Shown: positions 45,113 to 53,862 of the stretch, piece by piece
Position numbering within the stretch: position 1 is the stretch's first letter
Layout of the letters: the number at the start of each line of letters is the position of its first letter
Assembly (NCBI GenBank): GCA_947449895.1
Contig: CANFSO010000002.1
Span: 1-54,827 of the forward strand
DNA length: 54,827 nucleotides
Source: Comamonadaceae bacterium
Lineage (GTDB): Bacteria > Pseudomonadota > Gammaproteobacteria > Burkholderiales > Burkholderiaceae_C
Reading direction: 5' to 3'
Notes under the pieces: generated by a model
Seen by the model: only the letters and a program-made list of their open reading frames with translations
What the model was told of the DNA's origin: nothing
Database searches by the model: none
Made by a program: the position numbers and the translations under genes

Positions 45113-45385
45113 ATGGCACGGATGGTTAACTGCATCAAACTCGGCAATCAAGCTGAAGGCTTGGATTTCCCCCCATATCCAGGTCCTTTGGGCAAGCGCA
45201 TATGGGAAGAAGTTAGCAAAGCCGCTTGGGCTGATTGGATGAAGCAGCAAACCATGCTGGTCAACGAAAACCGGCTGAATCTGGCTGACCTCCGTGCTCG
45301 TCAATATTTGGCGCGACAAATGGAAAAGCACTTTTTTGGCGACGGCGCAGATGCTGTTGCTGGCTACGTTCCGCCTGCCCCTTGA
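45113..45385 (+). CDS. yggX: Fe(2+)-trafficking protein YggX
   Basis: A 90-residue YggX. It has the N-terminal [21 protein letters not shown] with Cys7, then [40 protein letters not shown] and the C-terminal GYVPPAP. It protects Fe-S proteins and helps return iron. The reading frame is open upstream, but the ATG at 45113 is the family start. It overlaps the following mnmC reading frame. Confidence 0.96.
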   Translation: MARMVNCIKLGNQAEGLDFPPYPGPLGKRIWEEVSKAAWADWMKQQTMLVNENRLNLADLRARQYLARQMEKHFFGDGADAVAGYVPPAP

Positions 45386-47219
45386 GATTTTTCTGACCCC
45401 AGCCCGGCTCGATTTTTTGCAAAGCTGCGGACTGCCTGCCGCTTGGGCAGGTCAGGCGCAATGGCGGGTGCTTGAAATGGGCTTTGGGGTGGGTCTTAAC
45501 TTTTTAACCACTTGGCAGGCTTGGAAAAATGATCCGCAACGACCACGACTGCTTCACGTCGTCACGACCGAGGCATGTCCCGCCAGCGTTGCAGAACTCT
45601 TGCAGGCGGCAGCCGAACACCCTGACTTGCTACCGCTGGCCGTGCAACTTGCAGAGCAGTGGCATGGCTTGCTGCACGGCTTTCATCGACTGACGTTTGA
45701 AGCCGGCCAAGTCTTGCTGACAATCGGCATTGGCGAAGCCAAAGAACTCCTCAAAGAACAGTCTTTTGAAGCCGACTCGGTCTATCTTGATGGCGACAAG
45801 TTGTCGAAAAATCTGGAGAATATTGACCCGCATTTACTGAAAGCGCTGGCCCGTTGCTGCCGGCGAGGCACCCGACTGGCAAGTTTGTCGACGTCAATCA
45901 GCGTGATTGAGGGTCTCATTCAATGCGGTTTTGAAGTCGAAAAAATGTCGGGACTGGCGCCGCAAGGTGAAAAACTGCAAGCTCGCTTCAACCCGCACTG
46001 GGAGCCCAAAAAAGCGGCACAAGCCAACAAAGCTAAGCCGCGTTCGCCCACACGTTGCGTCGTCATTGGCGCAGGCTTGGCCGGCGCTGCCTGCGCCGCC
46101 AGTCTGGCCCGGCGCGGCTGGCAAGTGACCGTGCTGGACGCACACGCATCTGCAGCCGGTGGCGCTTCAGCACTCCCGGCTGGCATGCTGGCCCCACATA
46201 CCTCACCCGACGACAGCTTGTTGTCGCGTTTGTCGCGCAACGGTCTGCGCGCCACGTGGGAAATTGCAAGAACACAGCTCTTAGCCGACATTGACTGGCA
46301 AGCCAGTGGCGTTCTACAGCGCCGGTTCGACGCCAGCGGCGGGCTGCCAATGCACTGGCCGGAAGCCGGCGAACACTGGAGCCGGATGGCCGGCCCCGAT
46401 GAATTCCAAGCCCTTGACGCGGCTATCGGTAGCGCACCACGGTCCGATCAGGGTGAAGACCTACCAGCAATATGGCATGCAGCAGGCGGCTGGATCAAAC
46501 CCAGACGACTGGTTCAAGCGCTACTAAGAACACCGGGCATCACCCCTCGCTATGGCTTCAAGGTTGCGAGCCTTCAACGCTCAACCAGTTTTACGACAGA
46601 CAGGTCATGGCAAGTGTTGGACGCCAATAAAAACTGCATTGCCGAGGCTGAACTGGTGGTCCTGGCTGCTGGGTTTGAGAGCGCCGGTTTGACAAACACG
46701 CCCGAGCGCCTACCGCTGCAACCGATTCGTGGCCAGGTGGCGTGGGGGGTCGTCATGGAGACCGACGCCATGCCGCCCTTTCCGGTCAACGGCCATGGCA
46801 GCTTTATCCCTGGCTTTACTGATGAGAATGGCGGGTCAAGCTGGCTGATGGGCGCGACCTTTGATCGGGACAACAACGACAGTCACACTCAACAACAGGA
46901 CCAGCAAGACATATTCGGTCGGCTCCAACAACTGCTACCCCAAACTGCCAAGACGTTGGCATCTTCTTTTTCTGATGGTCAAACCCGAGCCTGGGCGGGT
47001 GTACGCTGCGTTTCGCCTGATCGACTGCCCATCGTTGGCCCCTTGGACGACATCGCGCTGCCAGGTTTGTGCGTGTGCACCGCGTTGGGGTCTAGAGGTT
47101 TGAGCTTCGCCGTGCTGTGCGGCGAACTGCTGGCCGCTGGCTTGCATGCAGAACCCCTGCCAATTGAAAAACGGCTGGCGCAGTCGCTAATGGCCAGTCG
47201 ACTTCACTTTTCTGAATAA
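45351..47219 (+). CDS. mnmC: MnmC-like protein: degraded methyltransferase half, intact FAD half
   Basis: Full MnmC makes mnm5s2U in tRNA with an N-terminal methyltransferase and a C-terminal FAD oxidase. Here the C-terminal half is complete: [34 protein letters not shown], and the end [20 protein letters not shown]. The N-terminal half keeps the SAM motif ([16 protein letters not shown]), but the usual first ~45 residues (a motif like LPDGTPYSPRFDD) are missing because yggX ends only about 29 bases before the first homologous residues ([12 protein letters not shown]). The catalytic loop normally like DGFAPAKNP reads [11 protein letters not shown]. The start is unsure: ATG 45351 or a codon near 45415. 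Confidence 0.8.
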   Translation: MLLLATFRLPLEIFLTPARLDFLQSCGLPAAWAGQAQWRVLEMGFGVGLNFLTTWQAWKNDPQRPRLLHVVTTEACPASVAELLQAAAEHPDLLPLAVQLAEQWHGLLHGFHRLTFEAGQVLLTIGIGEAKELLKEQSFEADSVYLDGDKLSKNLENIDPHLLKALARCCRRGTRLASLSTSISVIEGLIQCGFEVEKMSGLAPQGEKLQARFNPHWEPKKAAQANKAKPRSPTRCVVIGAGLAGAACAASLARRGWQVTVLDAHASAAGGASALPAGMLAPHTSPDDSLLSRLSRNGLRATWEIARTQLLADIDWQASGVLQRRFDASGGLPMHWPEAGEHWSRMAGPDEFQALDAAIGSAPRSDQGEDLPAIWHAAGGWIKPRRLVQALLRTPGITPRYGFKVASLQRSTSFTTDRSWQVLDANKNCIAEAELVVLAAGFESAGLTNTPERLPLQPIRGQVAWGVVMETDAMPPFPVNGHGSFIPGFTDENGGSSWLMGATFDRDNNDSHTQQQDQQDIFGRLQQLLPQTAKTLASSFSDGQTRAWAGVRCVSPDRLPIVGPLDDIALPGLCVCTALGSRGLSFAVLCGELLAAGLHAEPLPIEKRLAQSLMASRLHFSE

Positions 47220-47289
47220 GCTTATGCGCATAAGAGAAGTACAAAACTGTCGTTTGAATTCATAAGCCCTTCTTTTACAGTAGCGCTCT

Positions 47290-48081
47290 ATGCACGATTT
47301 CGCCTTTATTTTTGCCGGCTTCGCTGTCGGCCTGATCGTCGGTCTGACCGGCGTTGGTGGCGGCTCCTTGATGACGCCGCTGCTGATTTTTGGCTTCGGC
47401 ATCAAGCCGTATCTGGCCATCGGAACTGATTTACTCTTTGCCGCTTTCACCAAAATGGGCGGCACGGTCAGCTTGGCGAGGCAGCGGGTCGTCCCTTGGC
47501 GTCTGGTCGGGGCACTCAGCATGGGCAGCATTCCGGCGTCGCTGATCACGCTTTATGTCCTGCACAACTTGGGCCCTGCCAACCCAGCCGTGCAAAAAGC
47601 CATGACGCTGACATTGGGTATCGCCCTGCTGTTCACGGCATTGGCCACACTGTACAAGGCCATTCAGGGTAAAAAAATACCCCGCCTGATCGCTGGCGCG
47701 CAATTAGAAGAAGCGACGCGGCCGCGCCACTGGAGCCTGCCGGTTTTGTTTGGCACCGTGATTGGCACCTTGGTAACCCTCACCTCCGTGGGAGCCGGCG
47801 CGATTGGTGTCACGGCGCTGATCTTGTTGTATCCGCTGCTGCCGCTGCCAAGAATTGTCGCAGCTGACATCGCTTATGCCGTACCCCTGACGCTGGTGGC
47901 GGGCTTGGGTCATGCCTCGCTCGGATCGGTTGACTGGCCGCTGCTGGGCAAGTTGCTGATCGGTTCGCTGCCAGGCATATGGCTGGGCTCGCAACTGGTG
48001 CACAAAACGCCAGACCGTATCATTCGATCCCTTTTGTCTTTGTTGCTGGCCTACGCTGGCGTCAAATTGATCACGATCTGA
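47290..48081 (+). CDS. TauE/SafE-family membrane transporter
   Basis: A 263-residue integral protein with about 8 hydrophobic segments and the family N-terminus FAGFAVGLIVGLTGVGGGSLMTPLL. The C-terminal half repeats the topology (VTLTSVGAGAIGVTALILLYPLLPL). TauE/SafE proteins export sulfite, sulfoacetate or similar anions, or take up sulfate. It lies 50 bases before cysI in the sulfate assimilation operon, so sulfite or sulfate movement is the likely role. Confidence 0.9.
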   Translation: MHDFAFIFAGFAVGLIVGLTGVGGGSLMTPLLIFGFGIKPYLAIGTDLLFAAFTKMGGTVSLARQRVVPWRLVGALSMGSIPASLITLYVLHNLGPANPAVQKAMTLTLGIALLFTALATLYKAIQGKKIPRLIAGAQLEEATRPRHWSLPVLFGTVIGTLVTLTSVGAGAIGVTALILLYPLLPLPRIVAADIAYAVPLTLVAGLGHASLGSVDWPLLGKLLIGSLPGIWLGSQLVHKTPDRIIRSLLSLLLAYAGVKLITI

Positions 48082-48131
48082 ACCGTTTAAAAAACGCTAT
48101 CTGACCCTATTTTTTTATTTTTCAATTCACT

Positions 48132-49937
48132 ATGTATCAATACACAGATTTTGACCGCCAATTTGTTCGAGCGCGCGCTGACCAGTTCCGCGACCAACTG
48201 ACGCGCTGGCAGGCTGGCGACTTGTCTGAAGACGAGTTCAAACCACTGCGTCTGCAAAACGGCTGGTACGTGCAGCGTTACGCGCCGATGTTGCGCGTGG
48301 CGGTGCCTTACGGAGAACTCTCCAGCGCGCAAGTGCGCGTGTTGGCCAAAATTGCCCGCGACTACGACCAACCCAATGCAGAGCTTTTCAAAGACGCCCA
48401 GGCCAAGCAAGATTTGCTCGGCCCGGTGGTGACCGGTGGCTTGTCAATTGGCTCCAAGCTGACCGCTGGCTACGCCCACTTCACGACGCGCCAGAACATC
48501 CAGTACAACTGGATTCCGCTCGACAAGTCAGCCGACGTGATGGACCTGCTGGCCAGCGTCGACATGCACGGCATCCAGACCAGCGGCAACTGCATCCGCA
48601 ACATCACCAGCGACGAACGGGCCGGCATTGCCGCAGACGAGATTGCCGACCCGCGGCCGTTTGGTGAGATCCTGCGCCAATGGAGCACGTTGCACCCAGA
48701 ATTCGCTTTTTTGCCGCGTAAATTCAAAATCGCCGTCAGCGGCTCCCGTGAAGACCGCGCCGCTACCGCCTGGCATGACGTTGGTCTGCATTTGATTCGC
48801 AACGCCGAAGGCGAACTCGGCTTCAAAGTACTGGTCGGCGGCGGCATGGGCCGCACCCCGATCATCGGCACCGTGATTCGTGAATTTCTGCCTTGGCATC
48901 AAGTCATGAATTTCATCGAGGCCATCGTCCGCGTGTACAACCGCTACGGCCGCCGCGACAACATTTACAAGGCCCGTATCAAGATTTTGGTCAAGGCCGA
49001 AGGTCAGCGCTACATCGATGACGTCGAAGCCGAATACCTGCAAATCATGGACCATGACGGCGGACCGCACACCATCACGCAGGCTGAACTCGACCGCGTC
49101 ACGGCCTGCTTCGTGCCACCTTCGCTGAGCTGCGACCGCAAGACAGCCGACGCCAAAATCGCCAACATCTTGCGCGCCGCCGCAGAAGACGACATCGAGT
49201 TTGGCCGCTGGCTCAAACAAAACGTCACCTCGCACAAAAACCCTGATTTGCGCGCTGTGACGCTGTCATTCAAGCGCCTGGGCCAAGCGCCCGGTGACGC
49301 CACGGCCGACCAGCTCGACAAGGCCGCCGAATTGGCTGATGCCTTCAGCGCTGGTGAATTGCGCGTCACGCACGACCAAAACTTGCTGCTGCCGTGGGTC
49401 GCCTGCGACCAGTTGCCCGAGCTCTGGCGCGCCGCCCGCAAAGCAGGTTTTGCACGCCCGAACATCCGCTTGCTGACCGACATGATCGCCTGCCCCGGCG
49501 GCGACTTTTGCTCGCTGGCCAATGCGCGCTCAATCCCGATTGCCGAAGCCATCACCGAGCGCTACCAAGACATGGACGAACTGCACGACTTGGGCGAAAT
49601 CGACCTGCACATCAGCGGTTGCATCAACTCCTGCGGCCATCACCACAGCGGCCACATCGGCATTTTGGGCGTCGACAAAGACGGCCTCGAGTGGTACCAA
49701 GTGTCGCTGGGCGGCTCTGATGGCTCCAGCCTGAGCGGTGACCCGCTGCCGGGCAAAGTCGTTGGCCCATCGTTCACGGCAACTGAAGTACCCGAAGTCA
49801 TTGAAGCTGTGCTGGAAACGTACCGCCAACATCGTATCGCTGGAGAAACCTTCATTGCCACGCTACGACGCGTCGGCATGGAGCCGTACAAAGCCGCCGC
49901 CAAAAGCGCCCGCATTGCCGTGGTCGAACAGGCCTGA
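48132..49937 (+). CDS. cysI: assimilatory sulfite reductase hemoprotein (CysI-like)
   Basis: A 601-residue siroheme/4Fe-4S reductase (nitrite/sulfite reductase family). The cluster and siroheme cysteines are Cys454-x5-Cys460 (ACPGGDFCSLAN) and Cys497-x3-Cys501 (SGCINSCGHHHSGHIG). Two ferredoxin-like half domains occur (about 60-130 and 380-440). It reduces sulfite to sulfide with six electrons. No cysJ flavoprotein is near; ferredoxin or the DUF934 partner may deliver electrons. Confidence 0.93.
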   Translation: MYQYTDFDRQFVRARADQFRDQLTRWQAGDLSEDEFKPLRLQNGWYVQRYAPMLRVAVPYGELSSAQVRVLAKIARDYDQPNAELFKDAQAKQDLLGPVVTGGLSIGSKLTAGYAHFTTRQNIQYNWIPLDKSADVMDLLASVDMHGIQTSGNCIRNITSDERAGIAADEIADPRPFGEILRQWSTLHPEFAFLPRKFKIAVSGSREDRAATAWHDVGLHLIRNAEGELGFKVLVGGGMGRTPIIGTVIREFLPWHQVMNFIEAIVRVYNRYGRRDNIYKARIKILVKAEGQRYIDDVEAEYLQIMDHDGGPHTITQAELDRVTACFVPPSLSCDRKTADAKIANILRAAAEDDIEFGRWLKQNVTSHKNPDLRAVTLSFKRLGQAPGDATADQLDKAAELADAFSAGELRVTHDQNLLLPWVACDQLPELWRAARKAGFARPNIRLLTDMIACPGGDFCSLANARSIPIAEAITERYQDMDELHDLGEIDLHISGCINSCGHHHSGHIGILGVDKDGLEWYQVSLGGSDGSSLSGDPLPGKVVGPSFTATEVPEVIEAVLETYRQHRIAGETFIATLRRVGMEPYKAAAKSARIAVVEQA

Positions 49938-49948
49938 AAGATATCACT

Positions 49949-50359
49949 ATGAAATTACTCACCACCCACGGCAACTCTGAAGACAACGCCGCTGAACTCC
50001 CGGGCACTGTGGTTTTCGCCAACGATGCCGACCCGATGGACCTGCCGCTGGACGGCGTGAAACGCATCGACCTGCACTTTCCGAAGTTCACCGACGGCCG
50101 CGCCTACAGCCAAGCTTTTTTGCTGCGCCGCCGACGTGAATTCACCGGCGAGATTCGCGCCACTGGCGACGTGCTGGTCGACCAACTCGCCCAAATGGAA
50201 CGCAGCGGCTTTAACGTCGCGGTGTTGCGTGCCGACCAGCCACTTGACGTGGCGCAGCGCGTGCTGGCCAGCTACCCCGGCTACGGCGTGGGTCGCTACC
50301 AAGGTGACGCGGTGCAAATCGCGCCGCATTTTGCACAGACCGAAAGCGCAAGCTCATGA
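49949..50359 (+). CDS. DUF934 protein of sulfite reduction
   Basis: A 136-residue DUF934 (COG3749) protein, annotated in many proteobacteria as probably involved in sulfite reduction. Conserved parts are VDQLAQMERSGFN and GRAYSQAFLLRRR, with the C-terminal YPGYGVGRYQGD. It has no cysteine ligands or flavin motif. It lies 11 bases after cysI and overlaps cysH by 4 bases, always in this operon position in Comamonadaceae as far as I recall. Its biochemical role is unknown. Confidence 0.9.
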   Translation: MKLLTTHGNSEDNAAELPGTVVFANDADPMDLPLDGVKRIDLHFPKFTDGRAYSQAFLLRRRREFTGEIRATGDVLVDQLAQMERSGFNVAVLRADQPLDVAQRVLASYPGYGVGRYQGDAVQIAPHFAQTESASS

Positions 50360-51138
50360 GCGCGGTCTCCCTTTACGCAAAAGCCTCACCAGACTTCAAC
50401 GCCAAGCTGGCCGAAACCATCGCGCTCTTGAAACGCGCAGCGCAAGAATTTTCGCCCTTGACGCAGGCCTCCAGCTTGGGCGCTGAAGACATGGTCATCA
50501 CCCACTTGCTGTCTGAGCACGACATCGATTGCAGCATTTTTGTTTTAGAGACCGGCATGCTGCATCCGCAAACCGTGGCGATGATTGGCCGCATTGAGGC
50601 GCGCTATGCACGCCCAGTCGAAGCCTTTCACCCGGTTGCCGCAGTCGCTGCTGAATTCGTCAGCACGCGCGGTGACAAAGCCATGTACCAGAGCGTGGAA
50701 CTGCGCAAAGCCTGCTGCGGCATCCGCAAGATGGAGCCGCTGGGTCGTGCGCTGGCTGGCAAAAAAGGCTGGTTGACTGGCCTGCGTCGTGAGCAGTCGA
50801 ATGCCCGCGCTGAGGTCGAGTTCATTGAGCACGAGTTGGTCGGTGAACCGGGTGAAAGAGCCAAGGTAAACCCGCTGGCGCGCTGGACGGCCGGCGACGT
50901 TTGGCATTTCATCGGCGTCAACAACATTCTTTACAACCCGCTGCACGACGAGTTTTTCCCGAGCATCGGTTGCGCACCCTGCACCCGCGCCGTCACGCTG
51001 GGCGAAGACATTCGCTCCGGACGCTGGTGGTGGGAGCAAGAAAGCGCCAAAGAATGCGGCCTGCATGTTTCTGACAGCACCGACGGCCAGACATCCTCCA
51101 TTTCATCCATCATTCCCATCAAAGAGGTCTCCGCGTGA
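50356..51138 (+). CDS. cysH: adenylyl-sulfate (APS) reductase, CysH family
   Basis: A 260-residue CysH. It carries the paired cysteines Cys120-Cys121 (KACCGIRKMEPL) and Cys206-x2-Cys209 (IGCAPCTRAV) that bind the 4Fe-4S cluster of APS-type reductases, and the catalytic Cys234 in ECGLHV. The PAPS-type lacks this cluster, and no APS kinase is present in the operon, both supporting direct reduction of APS to sulfite. The stop overlaps the cysD start (GTGA). Confidence 0.95.
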   Translation: MSAVSLYAKASPDFNAKLAETIALLKRAAQEFSPLTQASSLGAEDMVITHLLSEHDIDCSIFVLETGMLHPQTVAMIGRIEARYARPVEAFHPVAAVAAEFVSTRGDKAMYQSVELRKACCGIRKMEPLGRALAGKKGWLTGLRREQSNARAEVEFIEHELVGEPGERAKVNPLARWTAGDVWHFIGVNNILYNPLHDEFFPSIGCAPCTRAVTLGEDIRSGRWWWEQESAKECGLHVSDSTDGQTSSISSIIPIKEVSA

Positions 51139-52091
51139 ACGCTGTAGCCGAAGTCAAAATGTTGAGTCAACCGAAGACTCAGCTGAGCAATGCGCATCTC
51201 GACGCCTTGGAAGAAGAAGCGATCTTCATCCTGCGTGAAGTCGCCGCCGCTTTCGAACGCCCGACCCTGCTTTTTTCCGGCGGCAAAGATTCGCTGGTGT
51301 TGCTCAAATGCGCTGAAAAAGCCTTTGTCGACAGCACCCGTGGCGGCCACATTCCCTACCCGCTGCTGATGATCGACACCGGCCACAACTTTCCTGAAGT
51401 GACGGCTTTTCGCGATTACCGGGCGCAGCAGCTAGGCGCGAACCTGATTGTCCGCAACGTCGAAGATTCGATGAAGCGCGGCACCGTTCGGCTGGCGCAT
51501 CCAGGCGAGTCGCGCAATGTGCACCAGTCGGTCACCTTGCTGGAAGCGATTGAAGAGTTTCGCTTTGACGCCTTGATCGGCGGCGCCCGCCGTGACGAAG
51601 AAAAAGCCCGCGCCAAAGAGCGGATTTTTTCTCACCGCGATGCCTTCGGCCAATGGCAGCCCAAAGCCCAACGACCAGAGTTGTGGAACCTGTTCAACAC
51701 GCGCTTACAGCCGGGTGAACACTTTCGCGTGTTTCCGATTTCCAACTGGACTGAACTCGACGTCTGGCAATACATTGAGCGCGAGAAAATCGAACTGCCG
51801 TCGCTGTATTACGCGCACCAACGCAGGGTGGTGGAACGCAAAGGTCTGCTGGTGCCAGTGACCGAATTGACGCCATTGAAAGCCGGTGAAACCGCGGTCG
51901 ATAAAACCGTGCGCTTTCGCACCTTGGGCGACATCACCTGCACTTGCCCGGTCGAAAGTCCCGCAGCCAACCCAGCCGAAGTGGTGCTGGAAACGCTGAC
52001 CGCTGACGTTAGCGAACGCGGTGCCACCCGCATGGACGACAAGACTTCCGACGCCTCGATGGAGAAGCGTAAAAAAGAGGGTTATTTCTGA
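51135..52091 (+). CDS. cysD: sulfate adenylyltransferase small subunit
   Basis: A 318-residue CysD that activates sulfate with ATP. It has the PP-loop LLFSGGKDSLVLL, then DTGHNFPEV, GGARRDEEKARAKERIFS and TCTCPVES. The start is GTG 51135 with AGAGG upstream, overlapping the cysH stop. It works with CysN, coupled by a one-base overlap at 52091. Confidence 0.96.
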   Translation: MNAVAEVKMLSQPKTQLSNAHLDALEEEAIFILREVAAAFERPTLLFSGGKDSLVLLKCAEKAFVDSTRGGHIPYPLLMIDTGHNFPEVTAFRDYRAQQLGANLIVRNVEDSMKRGTVRLAHPGESRNVHQSVTLLEAIEEFRFDALIGGARRDEEKARAKERIFSHRDAFGQWQPKAQRPELWNLFNTRLQPGEHFRVFPISNWTELDVWQYIEREKIELPSLYYAHQRRVVERKGLLVPVTELTPLKAGETAVDKTVRFRTLGDITCTCPVESPAANPAEVVLETLTADVSERGATRMDDKTSDASMEKRKKEGYF

Positions 52092-53413
52092 TGAGCACGA
52101 TTCTTCAAACCAGCAACACTGATGTTGCCAATACTGAGCAAGACACACGCGCAGCCCTGCGCTTTGTCACCTGCGGCAGCGTCGACGACGGCAAAAGCAC
52201 GCTGATCGGCCGCCTGTTGGTGGACTCCCGCGCCGTGCTACAAGACCAGCTGGCCAGTGTGCAACGCAGCGGCAAGGTCGACTTGGCCCTGCTGACCGAC
52301 GGCCTGCAAGCCGAGCGCGAACAAGGCATCACGATTGACGTGGCTTACCGCTACTTCAACACGGTCGCGCGCAAATTCATCATTGCCGATGCGCCCGGCC
52401 ATGAGCAATACACCCGCAACATGGTCACGGCAGCGTCCAGCGCCGACGCTGCCGTGGTGCTGGTCGACGCCACCAAACTCGATTGGCAGTCAGCCCTTCC
52501 CAATCTGTTGCCGCAAACCCGCCGCCATTCACTGCTGGTGAAATTGCTGCGCGTGCCGTCCATCGTCTTTGCAGTCAACAAACTCGACGCAATCGAAGAG
52601 CCGGCGCTGGCGTTTGAACACATCAGCGCTGCGCTGCGGCAGTTCACACAAGAGGCTGGCATCACCGCCCACGCCATCGTGCCGGTGTCGGCCCTGATTG
52701 GCTTCAACGTGGTCGACGCCAACCCCGGTTGGTGCAACTACCAAGGCCCGGCTTTGCTGGCCATCTTGGAGCAACTGTCGGCCACACCTGCCGACACCGC
52801 CCAGCCTTTCAGCTTTCCGGTGCAATGGGTTGAAAAGTTTTCGTCCAGTGCTGACACCACGCAAGGCCGGCGCATTTTCTGGGGCCGCATTGCCAGCGGC
52901 GCGGTGCAGGTTGGCCAGAGCGTGAGCGTCTTACCCGGCGGCAAAAGCGCTGTGGTGGCCGAAGTACTCGACCATGCGCGTTCGCCAAAATCTGTGCGTG
53001 CAGGCCACAGCGCCGGCATCATCCTGGACCGTGAACTCGATGTGTCGCGCGGCGACGTGCTGTTGGCCCGCGAAGGCTTTGGCGACTTACCCGGCAAGCG
53101 TGAACTGACCGCCACCATCGCTTGGATGGACGACGAACCCTTGCTGCCAGGCCGCCTGTATTGGGCCTTGCAAGGCCACCGCTGGGTCAAGGCCAAGGTC
53201 AAGCGCATCGTGCACCAAGTGAACATCAACACGCTTGAAGAGCAAGCGGCGACACAACTCGACGCCAACGCCATCGGCGTGGTTGAGCTGATGCTGCAAG
53301 AACCTATTGCCGCTGTTCCCTTTGCCGAATCGCGCATTCTGGGTTCGCTGGTGCTGGTCGACACCGCCTCGCACAAGACCTCTGGAGCCGCTTTGGTTCT
53401 GTCCGCCCAATAG
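52091..53413 (+). CDS. cysN: sulfate adenylyltransferase GTPase subunit
   Basis: A 440-residue EF-Tu-like GTPase. G1 is GSVDDGKSTL, G3 is DAPGHEQYTRN and G4 NKLD, with two beta-barrel domains after it. There is no C-terminal APS-kinase (CysC) domain, unlike the NodQ fusion, consistent with the APS-type CysH. It is the last gene of the operon; tandem hairpins follow. Confidence 0.96.
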   Translation: MSTILQTSNTDVANTEQDTRAALRFVTCGSVDDGKSTLIGRLLVDSRAVLQDQLASVQRSGKVDLALLTDGLQAEREQGITIDVAYRYFNTVARKFIIADAPGHEQYTRNMVTAASSADAAVVLVDATKLDWQSALPNLLPQTRRHSLLVKLLRVPSIVFAVNKLDAIEEPALAFEHISAALRQFTQEAGITAHAIVPVSALIGFNVVDANPGWCNYQGPALLAILEQLSATPADTAQPFSFPVQWVEKFSSSADTTQGRRIFWGRIASGAVQVGQSVSVLPGGKSAVVAEVLDHARSPKSVRAGHSAGIILDRELDVSRGDVLLAREGFGDLPGKRELTATIAWMDDEPLLPGRLYWALQGHRWVKAKVKRIVHQVNINTLEEQAATQLDANAIGVVELMLQEPIAAVPFAESRILGSLVLVDTASHKTSGAALVLSAQ

Positions 53414-53434
53414 GTTTAAACCCGCCTTTAAACC
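53413..53434 (+). other. perfect inverted repeat after cysN
   Basis: GGTTTAAA and TTTAAACC with a 6-base CCCGCC loop begin at the last base of the cysN stop codon. There is no T run after it. It probably protects or pauses the transcript ahead of the terminator at 53450. Confidence 0.5.
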
Positions 53435-53449
53435 CTCCCTTCAGCCCTT

Positions 53450-53479
53450 CCCTAGAAAGATCTTAAAATCTAGGGTTTT
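53450..53479 (+). terminator. terminator of the cys operon
   Basis: CCCTAGA (53450-53456) pairs with TCTAGGG (53469-53475) around a 12-base loop and is followed by TTTT. It separates cysN from fdxA, although fdxA starts only 21 bases later. Confidence 0.7.
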
Positions 53480-53500
53480 CACCGACAAAGCCAAAAAAGC

Positions 53501-53830
53501 ATGACACACGTCGTTTCCGAATCCTGTATCCGTTGCAAGTACACCGACTGTGTGGATGTGTGCCCCGTCGACTGCTTCCGCGAAGGTCCCAACATGTTGG
53601 TGATCGAGCCGGACGAGTGCATTGACTGCGCCGTGTGCATTCCTGAATGCCCGGTCAACGCCATTTACGCGGAAGAAGACCTGCCCGCAGACCAGCTCAA
53701 CTTCATCAAGATCAACCTCGAGTTGTCGACTCAGCCCGGTTGGAAAAGCATCACCAAGCGCAAGCCAGCCTTGCCAGACGCAGACGACTGGAAAGACAAG
53801 ACAGGCAAACTCAGCGAACTCATTCGCTGA
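53501..53830 (+). CDS. fdxA: 7Fe ferredoxin FdxA
   Basis: A 109-residue bacterial ferredoxin with ligands in [14 protein letters not shown] (3Fe-4S part plus a shared Cys) and [12 protein letters not shown] (4Fe-4S part). The typical FdxA C-terminal half ends near KLSELIR. It carries single electrons to reductases. Located between cysN and the ferredoxin-NADP reductase gene, it is a possible donor for CysI. Confidence 0.96.
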   Translation: MTHVVSESCIRCKYTDCVDVCPVDCFREGPNMLVIEPDECIDCAVCIPECPVNAIYAEEDLPADQLNFIKINLELSTQPGWKSITKRKPALPDADDWKDKTGKLSELIR

Positions 53831-53862
53831 TTTTTCTGGCGGCAGACCCATTGAGACCAGCC

